This document shows positions 1 to 7,234 of a stretch of DNA of 12,386 nt, one piece after another. Numbering within the stretch: the first letter of the stretch is position 1; each line of letters opens with the position of its first letter. Position numbers and translations under genes: made by a program. The notes under the pieces are model-generated. The model was not told where the DNA came from, made no database searches, and saw nothing but the letters and a program-made list of their open reading frames with translations. The stretch comes from Candidatus Iainarchaeum sp. (GTDB lineage Archaea > Iainarchaeota > Iainarchaeia > Iainarchaeales > GCA-2688035), in the NCBI GenBank assembly GCA_016931555.1, contig JAFGEM010000067.1, positions 1 through 12,386 of the forward strand, read 5' to 3'.

Positions 1-1611
1 GATGTAATTTGGAGTTGCATTGGGCAACCGAGTGTTTGCAGTTGGATTCCGCCTATTGGAGTTCCGGATGTGCCTTTTGGAATTGAGGAAAGTGTTGAAA
101 GTGTTTATGGGGATTCTTCTTTTTGTTCAGTAACTTACACTGCCAGTGAACTTCCAAATGGCAGGCTTCCAAATTTTGTTGATGTTGGAGACGGGAATGT
201 GGTTTGTTTAGAGAGCGGGGTTTATACTATAGGATTTAGCTTTACTATTGATGCAAGCGGAACTCCTGAGGCCCCTGTGTTTTTCCGGGGCCTTGGCGGG
301 GCTGTTATTGTTGGCTCGAATTCAGAGCTTCGGGTTAAGAATAGCCAATATCTTATTTTGGAGAATTTGGGGCTTGACAATATTCGGATTAAAATGCTTG
401 AGGAGCAGGGAGGTGAAACTCATCACATAGCCATAAGGCATAATGAAGTGTCTGGATTGCCTGCCAGCAATGCTTCGACTATTGCTATTGCGCCTGCCAG
501 TAATGTGGTAGTGTACAATAATCATGTTCACCATAATGGGGAGTCCGAGAGCACTTCTGAGAATGATGTGCACGGTGTCTTGTGTTCAAAAAACGGTTGC
601 GAGTTTTTGTGGGTGGTTGATAACCACATTCATCATAGCGGCGGGGATAGTTTTCAAATTTATAACATGGGTTCAGAGAGCATTCCCCGCCACATTTATG
701 TTGGCAGAAATCTAATGCATGATGACGGGGAAAATGCTCTTGATATTAAATGCGGTTTTGATGTTATTGCCTCGCAGAATAAAATGTATGGGTATGCGGA
801 TTCTCCAAAGTCTGAGATTTTTTGGGCGGTTACTGGGGGAAACTATGGCGATAAGAACAGAGTCTGGCTTTTATTTAACGAGATTTTCGAGTCCAATAAA
901 GGCATTGTCATGGATGGTTCCAACTCTCTTTACATTATCGGAAACAAGATTTATGATATCCCACGCGACCCTAATGATACAAGAGAGCTTACAAACGAAT
1001 GGGCCTCAGGAAGCGCCCTAGAAATCCGTAATCAGGACGACTTTTATTTTGTAGGGAATACAATTAACAACACTGCAGTTGGCATTAATTTACAGTATAC
1101 GGAAACATCTACACACCCCATCATTTCATACATTGCAAACAATATTTTTGGAAGCCTTGATCCTGAAGTCTACCACCTAAATATTGCCTCACAACACAGA
1201 AACACGATTCATGCAAACAATAACCTATTCAAAAATCCTGCTCGTTTGAACGGGCTCACAATAGGTGAATCTGAGGGGCAATGCCAAGCTTGCCTTGAAA
1301 CCAATCCTCTCTTGGATTCAGACCTTAGGCCATTGCAGGATTCTCCTGCAGTCAATAACGGAGCAGTTCCTGACGTGTATCAGATATTCTATGAGTTATA
1401 CGGTCTGGATATTTCTGTTGATTTTGATGGTAACCCGCGCCCTGTGGGAGAATGGGATGTGGGTGCTTTTGAGTTTCAGGCTGAGCCTCCTCAGGAGTGT
1501 GTTTCAATGCCTGCATTAATGGGTTATGTTGCGCAGTGGAAAGCAGGCTCACTTGAAATGGTTGTACTAATGCAGAAGATCAACTCTTGGAAAACTCAGG
1601 AAGGATGCTGA
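1..1611 (+). CDS. Secreted right-handed parallel beta-helix protein, 5' end outside window
   Basis: The frame is open from base 1, so the true start lies upstream; the in-frame GTG at 70 is probably not a real start. The visible 536 residues carry beta-helix rungs rich in Asn and Gly, with repeated N-N-x-[IV/H/F]-type turns (VVVYNNHVHHNG, LLFNEIFESNKG, LYIIGNKIYDI, YFVGNTINN, YIANNIFG). This is the pattern of pectate-lyase-like and PbH1-repeat proteins. Near the C-terminus, VDFDGNPRPVGEWDVGAFEF is the usual closing motif of this class of surface beta-helix proteins. The last ~35 residues form a separate helical segment with W-K-x-G and a terminal W-K-x-x-x-G-C. It resembles a dockerin-like or attachment tail, but I cannot name the family. 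The fold suggests glycan binding or cleavage at the cell surface; no catalytic residues can be assigned. It converges on the AMMECR1 gene with nine bases between the stop codons. Confidence 0.85.
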   Translation, partial: DVIWSCIGQPSVCSWIPPIGVPDVPFGIEESVESVYGDSSFCSVTYTASELPNGRLPNFVDVGDGNVVCLESGVYTIGFSFTIDASGTPEAPVFFRGLGGAVIVGSNSELRVKNSQYLILENLGLDNIRIKMLEEQGGETHHIAIRHNEVSGLPASNASTIAIAPASNVVVYNNHVHHNGESESTSENDVHGVLCSKNGCEFLWVVDNHIHHSGGDSFQIYNMGSESIPRHIYVGRNLMHDDGENALDIKCGFDVIASQNKMYGYADSPKSEIFWAVTGGNYGDKNRVWLLFNEIFESNKGIVMDGSNSLYIIGNKIYDIPRDPNDTRELTNEWASGSALEIRNQDDFYFVGNTINNTAVGINLQYTETSTHPIISYIANNIFGSLDPEVYHLNIASQHRNTIHANNNLFKNPARLNGLTIGESEGQCQACLETNPLLDSDLRPLQDSPAVNNGAVPDVYQIFYELYGLDISVDFDGNPRPVGEWDVGAFEFQAEPPQECVSMPALMGYVAQWKAGSLEMVVLMQKINSWKTQEGC

Positions 1612-1619
1612 GAAAGCAG

Positions 1620-1637
1620 GTTATTTTCTTTTCTCTT
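1620..1637 (+). terminator. U-rich terminator of the beta-helix gene
   Basis: A T/C-rich tract with runs of four T begins nine bases after the TGA of the beta-helix gene. Archaeal transcription commonly ends at U-rich tracts without a stem. The tract doubles as the last codons (Glu/Lys/Arg) of the convergent AMMECR1 gene. Assignment is by position and composition only. Confidence 0.3.
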
Positions 1638-2220
1638 CAATTTCCCCATTTGGGCTTGTTTCAAAAAAAATTTGTGCCTGAAACTTGTAAATTTTTGTGT
1701 CTGCTTGTTTCCACGCGATTTCAGGGAGTAACGCTTTTATGCAAACCTCGTTCAGAAATGTTTTTGAATCCCATTTTTGTTCTAAGGCAACTTGGGGCAA
1801 AAGCAAACCGCTTCTCGCTCCCTTTTGTGCTATCAAGCCATCCGTGCCAATAGTAACTTGTGATGGGAGCACTGCTTTCTCGCATCTAATCTCTTTAGGC
1901 TCTGTTAATACAGAAACCTCTAAAACAATGTTTTCAAGCTCTCCTGTTTTTAACGGTCCAAAACGTGTATCGTTGAAAGCAGCCTGTATTGCGGCATCTG
2001 CCACAGCATTCCACAAAGGCTTTGAGGCATAAGGATATCCAATGCAGCCCCGTAATTCTTTGCTTGGAAACTTTTCAAGTGTAACAAAAACACCGCGTTC
2101 CTGCGCGAATTTCTTGTTGCTTGTGCTTTCTTTTGGGAGTGTTCCACTCACACTATAGTATTCAATGCTTTTCCGCGCAAGCTTTACAAGCTCTTTTCCC
2201 TCATCTAAAGTTAGAAGCAT
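1621..2220 (-). CDS. AMMECR1-domain protein
   Basis: A 199-residue protein that spans a full AMMECR1 domain, the usual size for archaeal stand-alone members. The family hallmark LRGCIG lies at residues 56-61. Other conserved family segments are ERGVFVTL (41-48), AFNDTRFGPL (81-90), the EVSVLTEP strand (101-108) and GLLLPQVA (138-145). The exact reaction of the family is unproven. In many archaea and bacteria it accompanies a MEMO-like dioxygenase and a radical SAM protein, a set thought to modify some biomolecule, but neither partner is visible here. Start: the ATG at 2220 is the only Met ahead of the domain; I see no Shine-Dalgarno sequence and only a weak TATA-like element upstream. The last residues (GEIEEKRK) are charged and probably disordered. 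The gene stands alone, convergent with the beta-helix gene and divergent from the ABC ATPase remnant. Confidence 0.9.
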   Translation of the reverse strand: MLLTLDEGKELVKLARKSIEYYSVSGTLPKESTSNKKFAQERGVFVTLEKFPSKELRGCIGYPYASKPLWNAVADAAIQAAFNDTRFGPLKTGELENIVLEVSVLTEPKEIRCEKAVLPSQVTIGTDGLIAQKGARSGLLLPQVALEQKWDSKTFLNEVCIKALLPEIAWKQADTKIYKFQAQIFFETSPNGEIEEKRK

Positions 2221-2272
2221 AAAAACATTGTAATCCGATAACCTTTTTTTTGTGTGTTTTTTTACCCCAAAC

Positions 2273-2280
2273 TTTATATT
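2273..2280 (+). promoter_or_regulatory. TATA box of the truncated ABC ATPase gene
   Basis: The sequence TTTATATT is centred about 26 bases before the ATG at 2303. This is the spacing expected for a leaderless archaeal transcript that starts at or next to the start codon. The same spacing is seen for the gene at 2560. Confidence 0.55.
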
Positions 2281-2302
2281 CTAATTTGCTCTACTTTTCA
2301 CA

Positions 2303-2476
2303 ATGGCTTGCGCAATTAGGCTTGAGAAGATTGCAAAGAATTTCGGAAAGTCCCCGATTTTGGATAATGTTTCTTTTGAGGTTGCAGAGGGCGAACTTTT
2401 TGGCTTGCTTGGCCCAAATGGGGCAGCTGAATTTTGGCCTCTCTCTTCTTTGGAAACCAAAATCTATTTTGTTTGA
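2303..2476 (+). pseudogene. ABC transporter ATP-binding protein, truncated in Walker A
   Basis: An ATG at 2303 opens a 57-codon frame whose first ~41 residues are an unmistakable ABC ATPase N-terminus: IRLEKIAKNFGKSPILDNVSF, then EVAEGELFGLLGPNGA. Intact family members continue GKS/TT at this point. Here the frame instead continues AEFWPLSSLETKIYFV and stops at 2474-2476. The phosphate-binding Lys of Walker A, the Q-loop, the LSGGQ signature and Walker B are all missing, and I find no continuation in other frames before the gene at 2560. The FGLLGPNGA wording resembles drug- or ABC-2-exporter ATPases, and no permease gene follows. The start codon and promoter are intact, so a 57-residue peptide could be made, but it could not hydrolyse ATP. 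A deletion starting near base 2425 is the simplest explanation; an assembly error is possible. Confidence 0.8.
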
Positions 2477-2530
2477 AACTCTATTTAAAATAGCCCGCTT
2501 GTCGTTCTTTGTCGAATTTTTAGGGGAGTT

Positions 2531-2538
2531 TTTAAATT
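2531..2538 (+). promoter_or_regulatory. TATA box of the 983-residue surface protein gene
   Basis: TTTAAATT lies within a T-rich stretch and is centred about 25-26 bases before the ATG at 2560, which fits a leaderless transcript. No Shine-Dalgarno sequence precedes that ATG, in agreement. Confidence 0.5.
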
Positions 2539-2559
2539 TTTCCAGAACGCGTTTTTCTT

Positions 2560-5511
2560 ATGAGAGTTGGTTTTGCATTATTGCTTTTGGCACTGCTATT
2601 GTGTTCGGGCTGCCTTTCACAGGAGCTTTCAGAGGACGCGAGATTTGCGTGCATTGACTTGAGCAGCCAGGCCTATGCTTTTGTGCCTGAGTGTGAAACA
2701 CAGGAAAAGTGCTTTGAAAAAGCCAATGCAGAATTGTTTGATTTTGATTCAGCAGTATTCTCATCCCAAGTGCGGGAAAAAATTTTTTATTATAAAAACA
2801 ATCTTGCGTTAAGCTGGCTTTATTTCAACAAAGTGCGCGAGAACCTTAAGGAGATAAACAGGGTTTGCTCTTCGCGCTCTGATACGGCTGTTTTGGCGCG
2901 TGCTGTTAACGAGCTCAACCACAATCTAATATCTGCGTTCATTTATTCGGATAATGCAAGCAAAATTTCATTTGAAATTTTGATTTTGGAGCAGGCTGAT
3001 TTGGAGCACGAAAAAATAGAATTGATTAAGGAAGAACAATTGTTCAACGACTATGTTTTGCTTAAACAGAATGTGAATGACCTGCAGTCAGGCAACAATT
3101 CATCGAACACTTTTGCTTCTTACTATCTTAGGCAGATGAATGATTTGGAAAGCTTGATGCAGCAAACAGGCTTTTCCAAAACGTTTATTGATGAAATTAC
3201 CCCTCTCGATTTTTTGGAGAAGTATGATTCGGAAATATTGAAAGAGGCTGATTTGGAGCAGTCCCTTGAAATCCCTTTTTTGACCCCGATTTTGGATTCT
3301 TTTGTTTCTTTTTTAAACACCTTTTTTAGGATGAGCAGTGCATCCCATGCTTTGGAGCGCATGCCTGCTTTCGGCTTTCTTCAGGCATATAACAACCTCG
3401 CGGGATTTGAAAACTCTGCTGCAAAACGCTTTGCAGCACTGCTGCAAAGCAATGCACTTCACAGGAAACAGCTTGTTGAAAGCAATTTTTCTATTGAAAC
3501 TTCTGTCTCCCAAAAAATTCAGATTGCAGAATCCAAAATAAGTGAAATTTCTGAAAAAGACTTTGCTGGGTTTGATTCAAATTTTTTTTCCTCGCTTCAT
3601 TTTTTGCTGGGGCAGGATTCAAGCATTGCAACACAAAAGTTTTCCATCCAGGATTTTTCAAATTTTAGGGAAAATGCTTTGCAGGAATTATTGCCTTTGA
3701 AAACGGAATTTTATGCTTTGCAGCAGTCCTCTTTCACTAACTCTGTTTCTCTTGGAGAGAGAACCCTCAAATTGAAAGAATTAGAGTCAGGGGCAGAAAC
3801 GCTTCTCGCAAATCTTGGTTATCTTGATTATGAGACAATTCAGGGGCTTGATTTGCTTTGCCGGGAGCGCCTGAACAGGATATCTGATTTTCTTTTGGAA
3901 CAGGAGTTTCCAGACAATGTTCTGCTCAGGATTGCGGATTTAAAGGCAAGGATTTTGTTTAAGGCAAATTCTTTCGACAATTCAGATTCTTTCGGAGAGC
4001 GGCTTTTGCTTTGCCGCAGGGCTTTGGAGGAATTCAATGATTTCAAGCTTGCGTTTAACGACTATGAGGAGTATGGAATTCAGAACGAGATTTTTGTTTC
4101 AGACTGCTTTGATTTTATGGAAAGACTCTTTTCCGTAAACTCTGAAATTGGCCTCAGTGATTTTAGGCTGCGTTTTGAAAAAATAAGGGCGCTTGCAGAA
4201 TCAAGGCCAGACATTCAAACCCTGTATTCTTCCTGTTCTGCTCTAAAAGAGGACACGCTTTCGTTTCTCAACAACAATTACAGGGTTTTAAAATTAAAGG
4301 AAAGTTTTTCAAACACACGCGAACTTTTGGGCAATCTTGAATTAATTGATTTGTACAGCGAGGCAATTGTTTCTGATTCTGCGCTCGATAGTTTTAGCTC
4401 GCGCCTTGGAAAGCTCGCCAAATATTTTGTGTCGGGCGAACTTGATTTTGTGAAATTGCTTCCCCTGCTAAGCGAGCTTGAAGATACTTTGTTTTCTCTC
4501 GAAGCTGAGCTTTCGGAAAATTTTGGCAGGGCAGTTGCAGAATTTGTTTCGCAAAACCATGTTTTTGATGGAGACTCTAATTCTATGAAATTGATTTTAA
4601 GCAATCCTTTCGGAGAAACAGAAAGAGTTGTTCTCAAAATTCCTGTTCCTGAGAATCTTTCTGAATTTCAGTTGCCCGAAGATTTTTTTGTTTCAAATGA
4701 AAATTTGGTGATTGACTTGAATTCTCTTCCTTTGGGGGGATTTGCCTTTGAATTTCCCTCAAAAAAACAGGGTTTGCCTGCACAGGATTTGAATTATTCC
4801 CTGCAGGAGGAAATTGTTTCTGACTCGGCCCTGAAATCCACAGCGGAAAATGCTCTTGATAGGATAAGCACTTTTTCGAATCTGCTTGCGGATGGCTTGC
4901 CAAAAAAATTTTCCAAGTTGTTTGCGTTGCTCGAATCAGTTCCCGAGGACACGCTTTTTGGGCTAAACTATGTTCTGCCTCTGTCTCTTGAGCGGCTAAG
5001 CAAGCTTGAATTGCAGTCGGATTCCCTTGAGTCGGAGAGTTTAAGGGAAAAATTCAAAATTTTTGGGAATTTTTTTAATGAATCGAATTTTGAAGCAGCG
5101 TTAGGCGAGTTTGGGGCGTTTGAAAAGGAATTAGAAAAAAAGGAAATCGAAGCCAAATCAATTGGAGCAGAGCTTGATTCTGCCTTGAGTTCAATGCAGG
5201 AGGATGCTGTTGCTGCCCTTGCTTCTGCAGAGGCTTTTTTGGATTCAAAGCCGTTTTCTGAAGAATCCGCAGACTTGCTTGCCAAGGCAAAGTCAGAGTA
5301 TCGCAAAGAGAACTTTTTGAAAGCAATTGCGTTTGCCAATGCAGCCTCTGAAATCTTGAATCAAGCCAATTCTAATCCTGATGCTCTGATTTATTTTTAT
5401 CCAATTATTATTGGAATTGCCCTTGTTTTTTTAGTGCGCTATAAAAAAAAGCAGCTGAGTGAAAAGAAAGAGCAATTGCGCAGAATAGTGCGTAAAGCGC
5501 GCGGAGCCTAG
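2560..5511 (+). CDS. Large helical surface protein, lipoprotein-like N-terminus and C-terminal membrane anchor
   Basis: A 983-residue protein that I do not recognise. Residues 1-17 are a hydrophobic export signal (MRVGFALLLLALLLCSG) followed by Cys18 in a lipobox-like context. Residues ~940-960 form one membrane helix (LIYFYPIIIGIALVFLV), followed by a Lys/Arg-rich cytoplasmic tail of about 24 residues. The region between is dominated by Leu/Glu/Phe/Ser-rich helices with coiled-coil character, interrupted at about 675-740 by a beta-rich, Pro/Gly-containing segment (VVLKIPVPENLSEFQLPEDF) that looks like a small sandwich domain. The predicted topology is a long extracellular stalk held by the C-terminal helix and possibly also a lipid. 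The start is the ATG 25 bases after a TATA box. The stop overlaps that of the convergent CARDB-like gene. Adhesion, cell-contact or envelope scaffolding are possible roles; none is shown by the sequence. Confidence 0.85.
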   Translation: MRVGFALLLLALLLCSGCLSQELSEDARFACIDLSSQAYAFVPECETQEKCFEKANAELFDFDSAVFSSQVREKIFYYKNNLALSWLYFNKVRENLKEINRVCSSRSDTAVLARAVNELNHNLISAFIYSDNASKISFEILILEQADLEHEKIELIKEEQLFNDYVLLKQNVNDLQSGNNSSNTFASYYLRQMNDLESLMQQTGFSKTFIDEITPLDFLEKYDSEILKEADLEQSLEIPFLTPILDSFVSFLNTFFRMSSASHALERMPAFGFLQAYNNLAGFENSAAKRFAALLQSNALHRKQLVESNFSIETSVSQKIQIAESKISEISEKDFAGFDSNFFSSLHFLLGQDSSIATQKFSIQDFSNFRENALQELLPLKTEFYALQQSSFTNSVSLGERTLKLKELESGAETLLANLGYLDYETIQGLDLLCRERLNRISDFLLEQEFPDNVLLRIADLKARILFKANSFDNSDSFGERLLLCRRALEEFNDFKLAFNDYEEYGIQNEIFVSDCFDFMERLFSVNSEIGLSDFRLRFEKIRALAESRPDIQTLYSSCSALKEDTLSFLNNNYRVLKLKESFSNTRELLGNLELIDLYSEAIVSDSALDSFSSRLGKLAKYFVSGELDFVKLLPLLSELEDTLFSLEAELSENFGRAVAEFVSQNHVFDGDSNSMKLILSNPFGETERVVLKIPVPENLSEFQLPEDFFVSNENLVIDLNSLPLGGFAFEFPSKKQGLPAQDLNYSLQEEIVSDSALKSTAENALDRISTFSNLLADGLPKKFSKLFALLESVPEDTLFGLNYVLPLSLERLSKLELQSDSLESESLREKFKIFGNFFNESNFEAALGEFGAFEKELEKKEIEAKSIGAELDSALSSMQEDAVAALASAEAFLDSKPFSEESADLLAKAKSEYRKENFLKAIAFANAASEILNQANSNPDALIYFYPIIIGIALVFLVRYKKKQLSEKKEQLRRIVRKARGA
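5443..5450 (-). terminator. U8 tract, possible terminator of the CARDB-like gene
   Basis: Read on the minus strand this is eight consecutive T, about 58 bases past the TAG of the CARDB-like gene. It lies inside the Lys codons of the convergent 983-residue protein. The two genes have no intergenic space, so minus-strand transcripts must end within the neighbour, and this is the best U tract nearby. Confidence 0.3.
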
Positions 5512-6725
5512 CTTTTCATTATGTAAATGTATAATGCTGCCCCGAGCACTGCTATTATGAGGCCTGCGATTATTTCGGGGGGTATTTGGGGTTGTGCAAA
5601 AACAAGCTTTGTTGCGCAGGGCGATTCTGTCTGCCCCAAGTCCTTGAAAAGTATGTCACACCCAACTTCGAATTCCCCCGGGGAATTTGCTGAAACCTGA
5701 AAGTCAACGCTTTTTGTTTCTCCGGGGAGAATTGATTCAATGCCCTGCTGGCTTGCCCCAATAGCATGCATGCCTGCAAGCATTGTTGGCGCTACCTGTA
5801 AATTGTATAGGGGGTCGCGGCCCTTGTTTTTTATGCTGATAGTAATGTTTGCTGTTTCATTTGTCATTAATTTTTCTTTGCTTTTTCCAATAAACGCTTC
5901 AATGTTTTTATCTGGCTCGCGCACGTGAATTGTAACAAGCTCTGAGAATCTCATTTCCTCTTCTCCGAAAACATTGTTGTAGTAAACTGCTGCGGGCGGA
6001 ATTGTAATGTTTTCAAGGACTCTGGGCTTTATCTCGTATTCGATTTCAATTTTTTCTCCTGCGCCAATTTCCTGCTTTGCAAATGCCCTGCCGCCTACAA
6101 ATGCAAATGCTGCTTGGTTTTCTGCAATTGGGCGCGCGTACTTTATTTCTACTTGTGCGGAATCAGACCCCTTGTTATGTAGAATTACTGTTATTTTTGT
6201 TGTTTCTCCTATCACAATCTCTTTTGGCTCTGCAGTTGTTATGAAAGAATCTTTTTCAGAAAAGTCTGCTATTTTGTATAACCCTATTTTTGAATTATTG
6301 TCAAGCACTATTTTTGTAGTTGTGTTTGAGGTATTCAGGCATATGTCTATCCTGTTTGTGTTTTCTTTTGCTGCGTTTCTCGGCATTTTTGCCCTTGCCC
6401 AGCAGTTTGTTTCATTGCATTTGAATTCACTGCCATTTATTTTAGCTATGCCGAGGCCGTTAAAATTAACGTCAATAGTTGCTGCCGGAGAAATAGCAGG
6501 CACGAAAACCGCGTTTATTGAAAGTATTGTGTAGTTTTCCTCTGAAAAGGCATCTGCGTTGCTTGGGTATATGAACTCTATTTTTCCGCATGCCTGCTGC
6601 AAAGCGCCTTCTGCTGAAAAGTCCTCATAACCCATTTCCTGAAAGCTTCTTTCAAAAACAGTTTCTGCTCCTGCAACAGAGCAAAGCACAACCACGCATA
6701 TTAAAACCAATAATTGCCTGAGCAA
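5508..6725 (-). CDS. Secreted CARDB-like (Ig-fold) protein with C-terminal membrane anchor
   Basis: Numbered from the TTG at 6725, the protein has 405 residues. An export signal (MLRQLLVLICVVVLCSVAGA) occupies 1-20. A Cys-containing beta-rich region follows, then two CARDB-like Ig-fold repeats, each opening with the typical pattern: EIVIGETTKITVILHNKGSD, and later KLMTNETANITISIKNKGRD. One membrane helix (IIAGLIIAVLGAALYIYI) closes the protein with a very short tail. About nine N-x-S/T sites would suit N-glycosylation. CARDB-type domains are adhesion or assembly modules on archaeal surfaces; a precise role is not visible. Start: the frame also opens at a TTG at 6755, overlapping the kinase gene. 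I prefer 6725 because a GGGG element sits four to five bases before it and the signal peptide then begins properly. It is the last gene of the nitrilase-kinase operon. Confidence 0.7.
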   Translation of the reverse strand: MLRQLLVLICVVVLCSVAGAETVFERSFQEMGYEDFSAEGALQQACGKIEFIYPSNADAFSEENYTILSINAVFVPAISPAATIDVNFNGLGIAKINGSEFKCNETNCWARAKMPRNAAKENTNRIDICLNTSNTTTKIVLDNNSKIGLYKIADFSEKDSFITTAEPKEIVIGETTKITVILHNKGSDSAQVEIKYARPIAENQAAFAFVGGRAFAKQEIGAGEKIEIEYEIKPRVLENITIPPAAVYYNNVFGEEEMRFSELVTIHVREPDKNIEAFIGKSKEKLMTNETANITISIKNKGRDPLYNLQVAPTMLAGMHAIGASQQGIESILPGETKSVDFQVSANSPGEFEVGCDILFKDLGQTESPCATKLVFAQPQIPPEIIAGLIIAVLGAALYIYIMKS

Positions 6726-6741
6726 ATAAACCCCTATACTA

Positions 6742-7224
6742 TTACTTGCCTCCAATTATTTTAATAATCTTGTTTACTGTTTTTGCAGGGCTTTTTTCTC
6801 CCTTAACAATGACTAACTTTTTTTTTCCATAATTTTTCAGTGCTTTTTTCTTGCAATACTGTGTTTCCTCGCACCAAATATTTTCCTGTATTTTGACTTC
6901 TGAATAATTCCTTTTTCTCAAACGCTTTTCCAGTTCCTTTGGCGGCAAAGTAAGCACTATTGCAGTGTCTGCTTTTAATTTTGCCTCGCACAATAAATGC
7001 CCTTCCAAAATAGTTTTTTCGTGGCCTGCCAAGAATTTATTTAATTCCCTTGCGAGTTTTGTTATTGGAATAATCCTTTCCCCTAATTTTCTGTCGTATT
7101 TTCCAATTCCCCTTCGCGTGCAGAATTCCTTTTCATTCACAACTTTGTGCCTAATCTTTTTTCCCAGTGCTTTTGCAATCGCTGTTTTTCCTGTTCCCGG
7201 GGTTCCTGTAATTATGATGCGCAT
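6742..7224 (-). CDS. Fap7/AK6-type adenylate kinase-like NTPase
   Basis: The protein has 160 residues from the ATG at 7224, close to the usual size of archaeal members. It opens with MRIIITGTPGTGKT, a P-loop at residues 7-14. The segment KRNYSEVKIQENIWCEE (about 104-120) is the family signature of Fap7/AK6 (consensus R-x-Y-S-x-x-K-I-x-E-N-x-x-C-E). ILEGHLLCE (72-80) sits where the second nucleotide-site segment is expected. Eukaryotic and archaeal relatives act in small-ribosomal-subunit maturation with protein uS11 and have weak adenylate kinase activity; cytoplasmic location follows from this. A GTG at 7233 is also in frame, but the ATG is better supported because GGTGA lies five bases upstream of it. 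That SD motif contains the stop codon of the nitrilase-like gene, so translational coupling is likely. The following CARDB-like gene starts 16 bases past its stop, or overlaps its 3' end if the longer start is used. Confidence 0.85.
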   Translation of the reverse strand: MRIIITGTPGTGKTAIAKALGKKIRHKVVNEKEFCTRRGIGKYDRKLGERIIPITKLARELNKFLAGHEKTILEGHLLCEAKLKADTAIVLTLPPKELEKRLRKRNYSEVKIQENIWCEETQYCKKKALKNYGKKKLVIVKGEKSPAKTVNKIIKIIGGK

Positions 7225-7229
7225 TCTGC

Positions 7230-7234
7230 TCACC
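7230..7234 (-). promoter_or_regulatory. Shine-Dalgarno GGTGA fixing the kinase start
   Basis: GGTGA on the minus strand is five bases before the ATG at 7224 and includes the TGA stop of the upstream gene. It favours the ATG over the GTG at 7233, which is itself part of this motif. Confidence 0.55.

Noticed and set aside
2250..2657. 135-codon plus-strand frame spanning the ABC remnant and the start of the surface protein gene
   Set aside because: It crosses two better-supported frames and both TATA boxes, and its product matches no family; the ABC frame explains 2303-2425.
3420..3460. GCTGCAAAACGCTTTGCAGC-type inverted repeat inside the large surface protein gene
   Set aside because: It lies in Ala/Leu/Gln/Lys/Phe codons of a continuous frame and has no promoter or U tract; taken as chance from repeated GCA/CTG/CAG codons.
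4968..5339. 123-codon antisense frame within the 983-residue protein gene
   Set aside because: Ser/Ala/Lys-rich shadow of the Leu/Glu/Ser/Phe codons on the other strand; no start signals and no recognisable domain.
6007..6534. 175-codon plus-strand frame opposite the CARDB-like gene
   Set aside because: Shadow frame; the minus-strand product has a signal peptide, Ig-fold repeats and a membrane anchor, and this frame has none of these.
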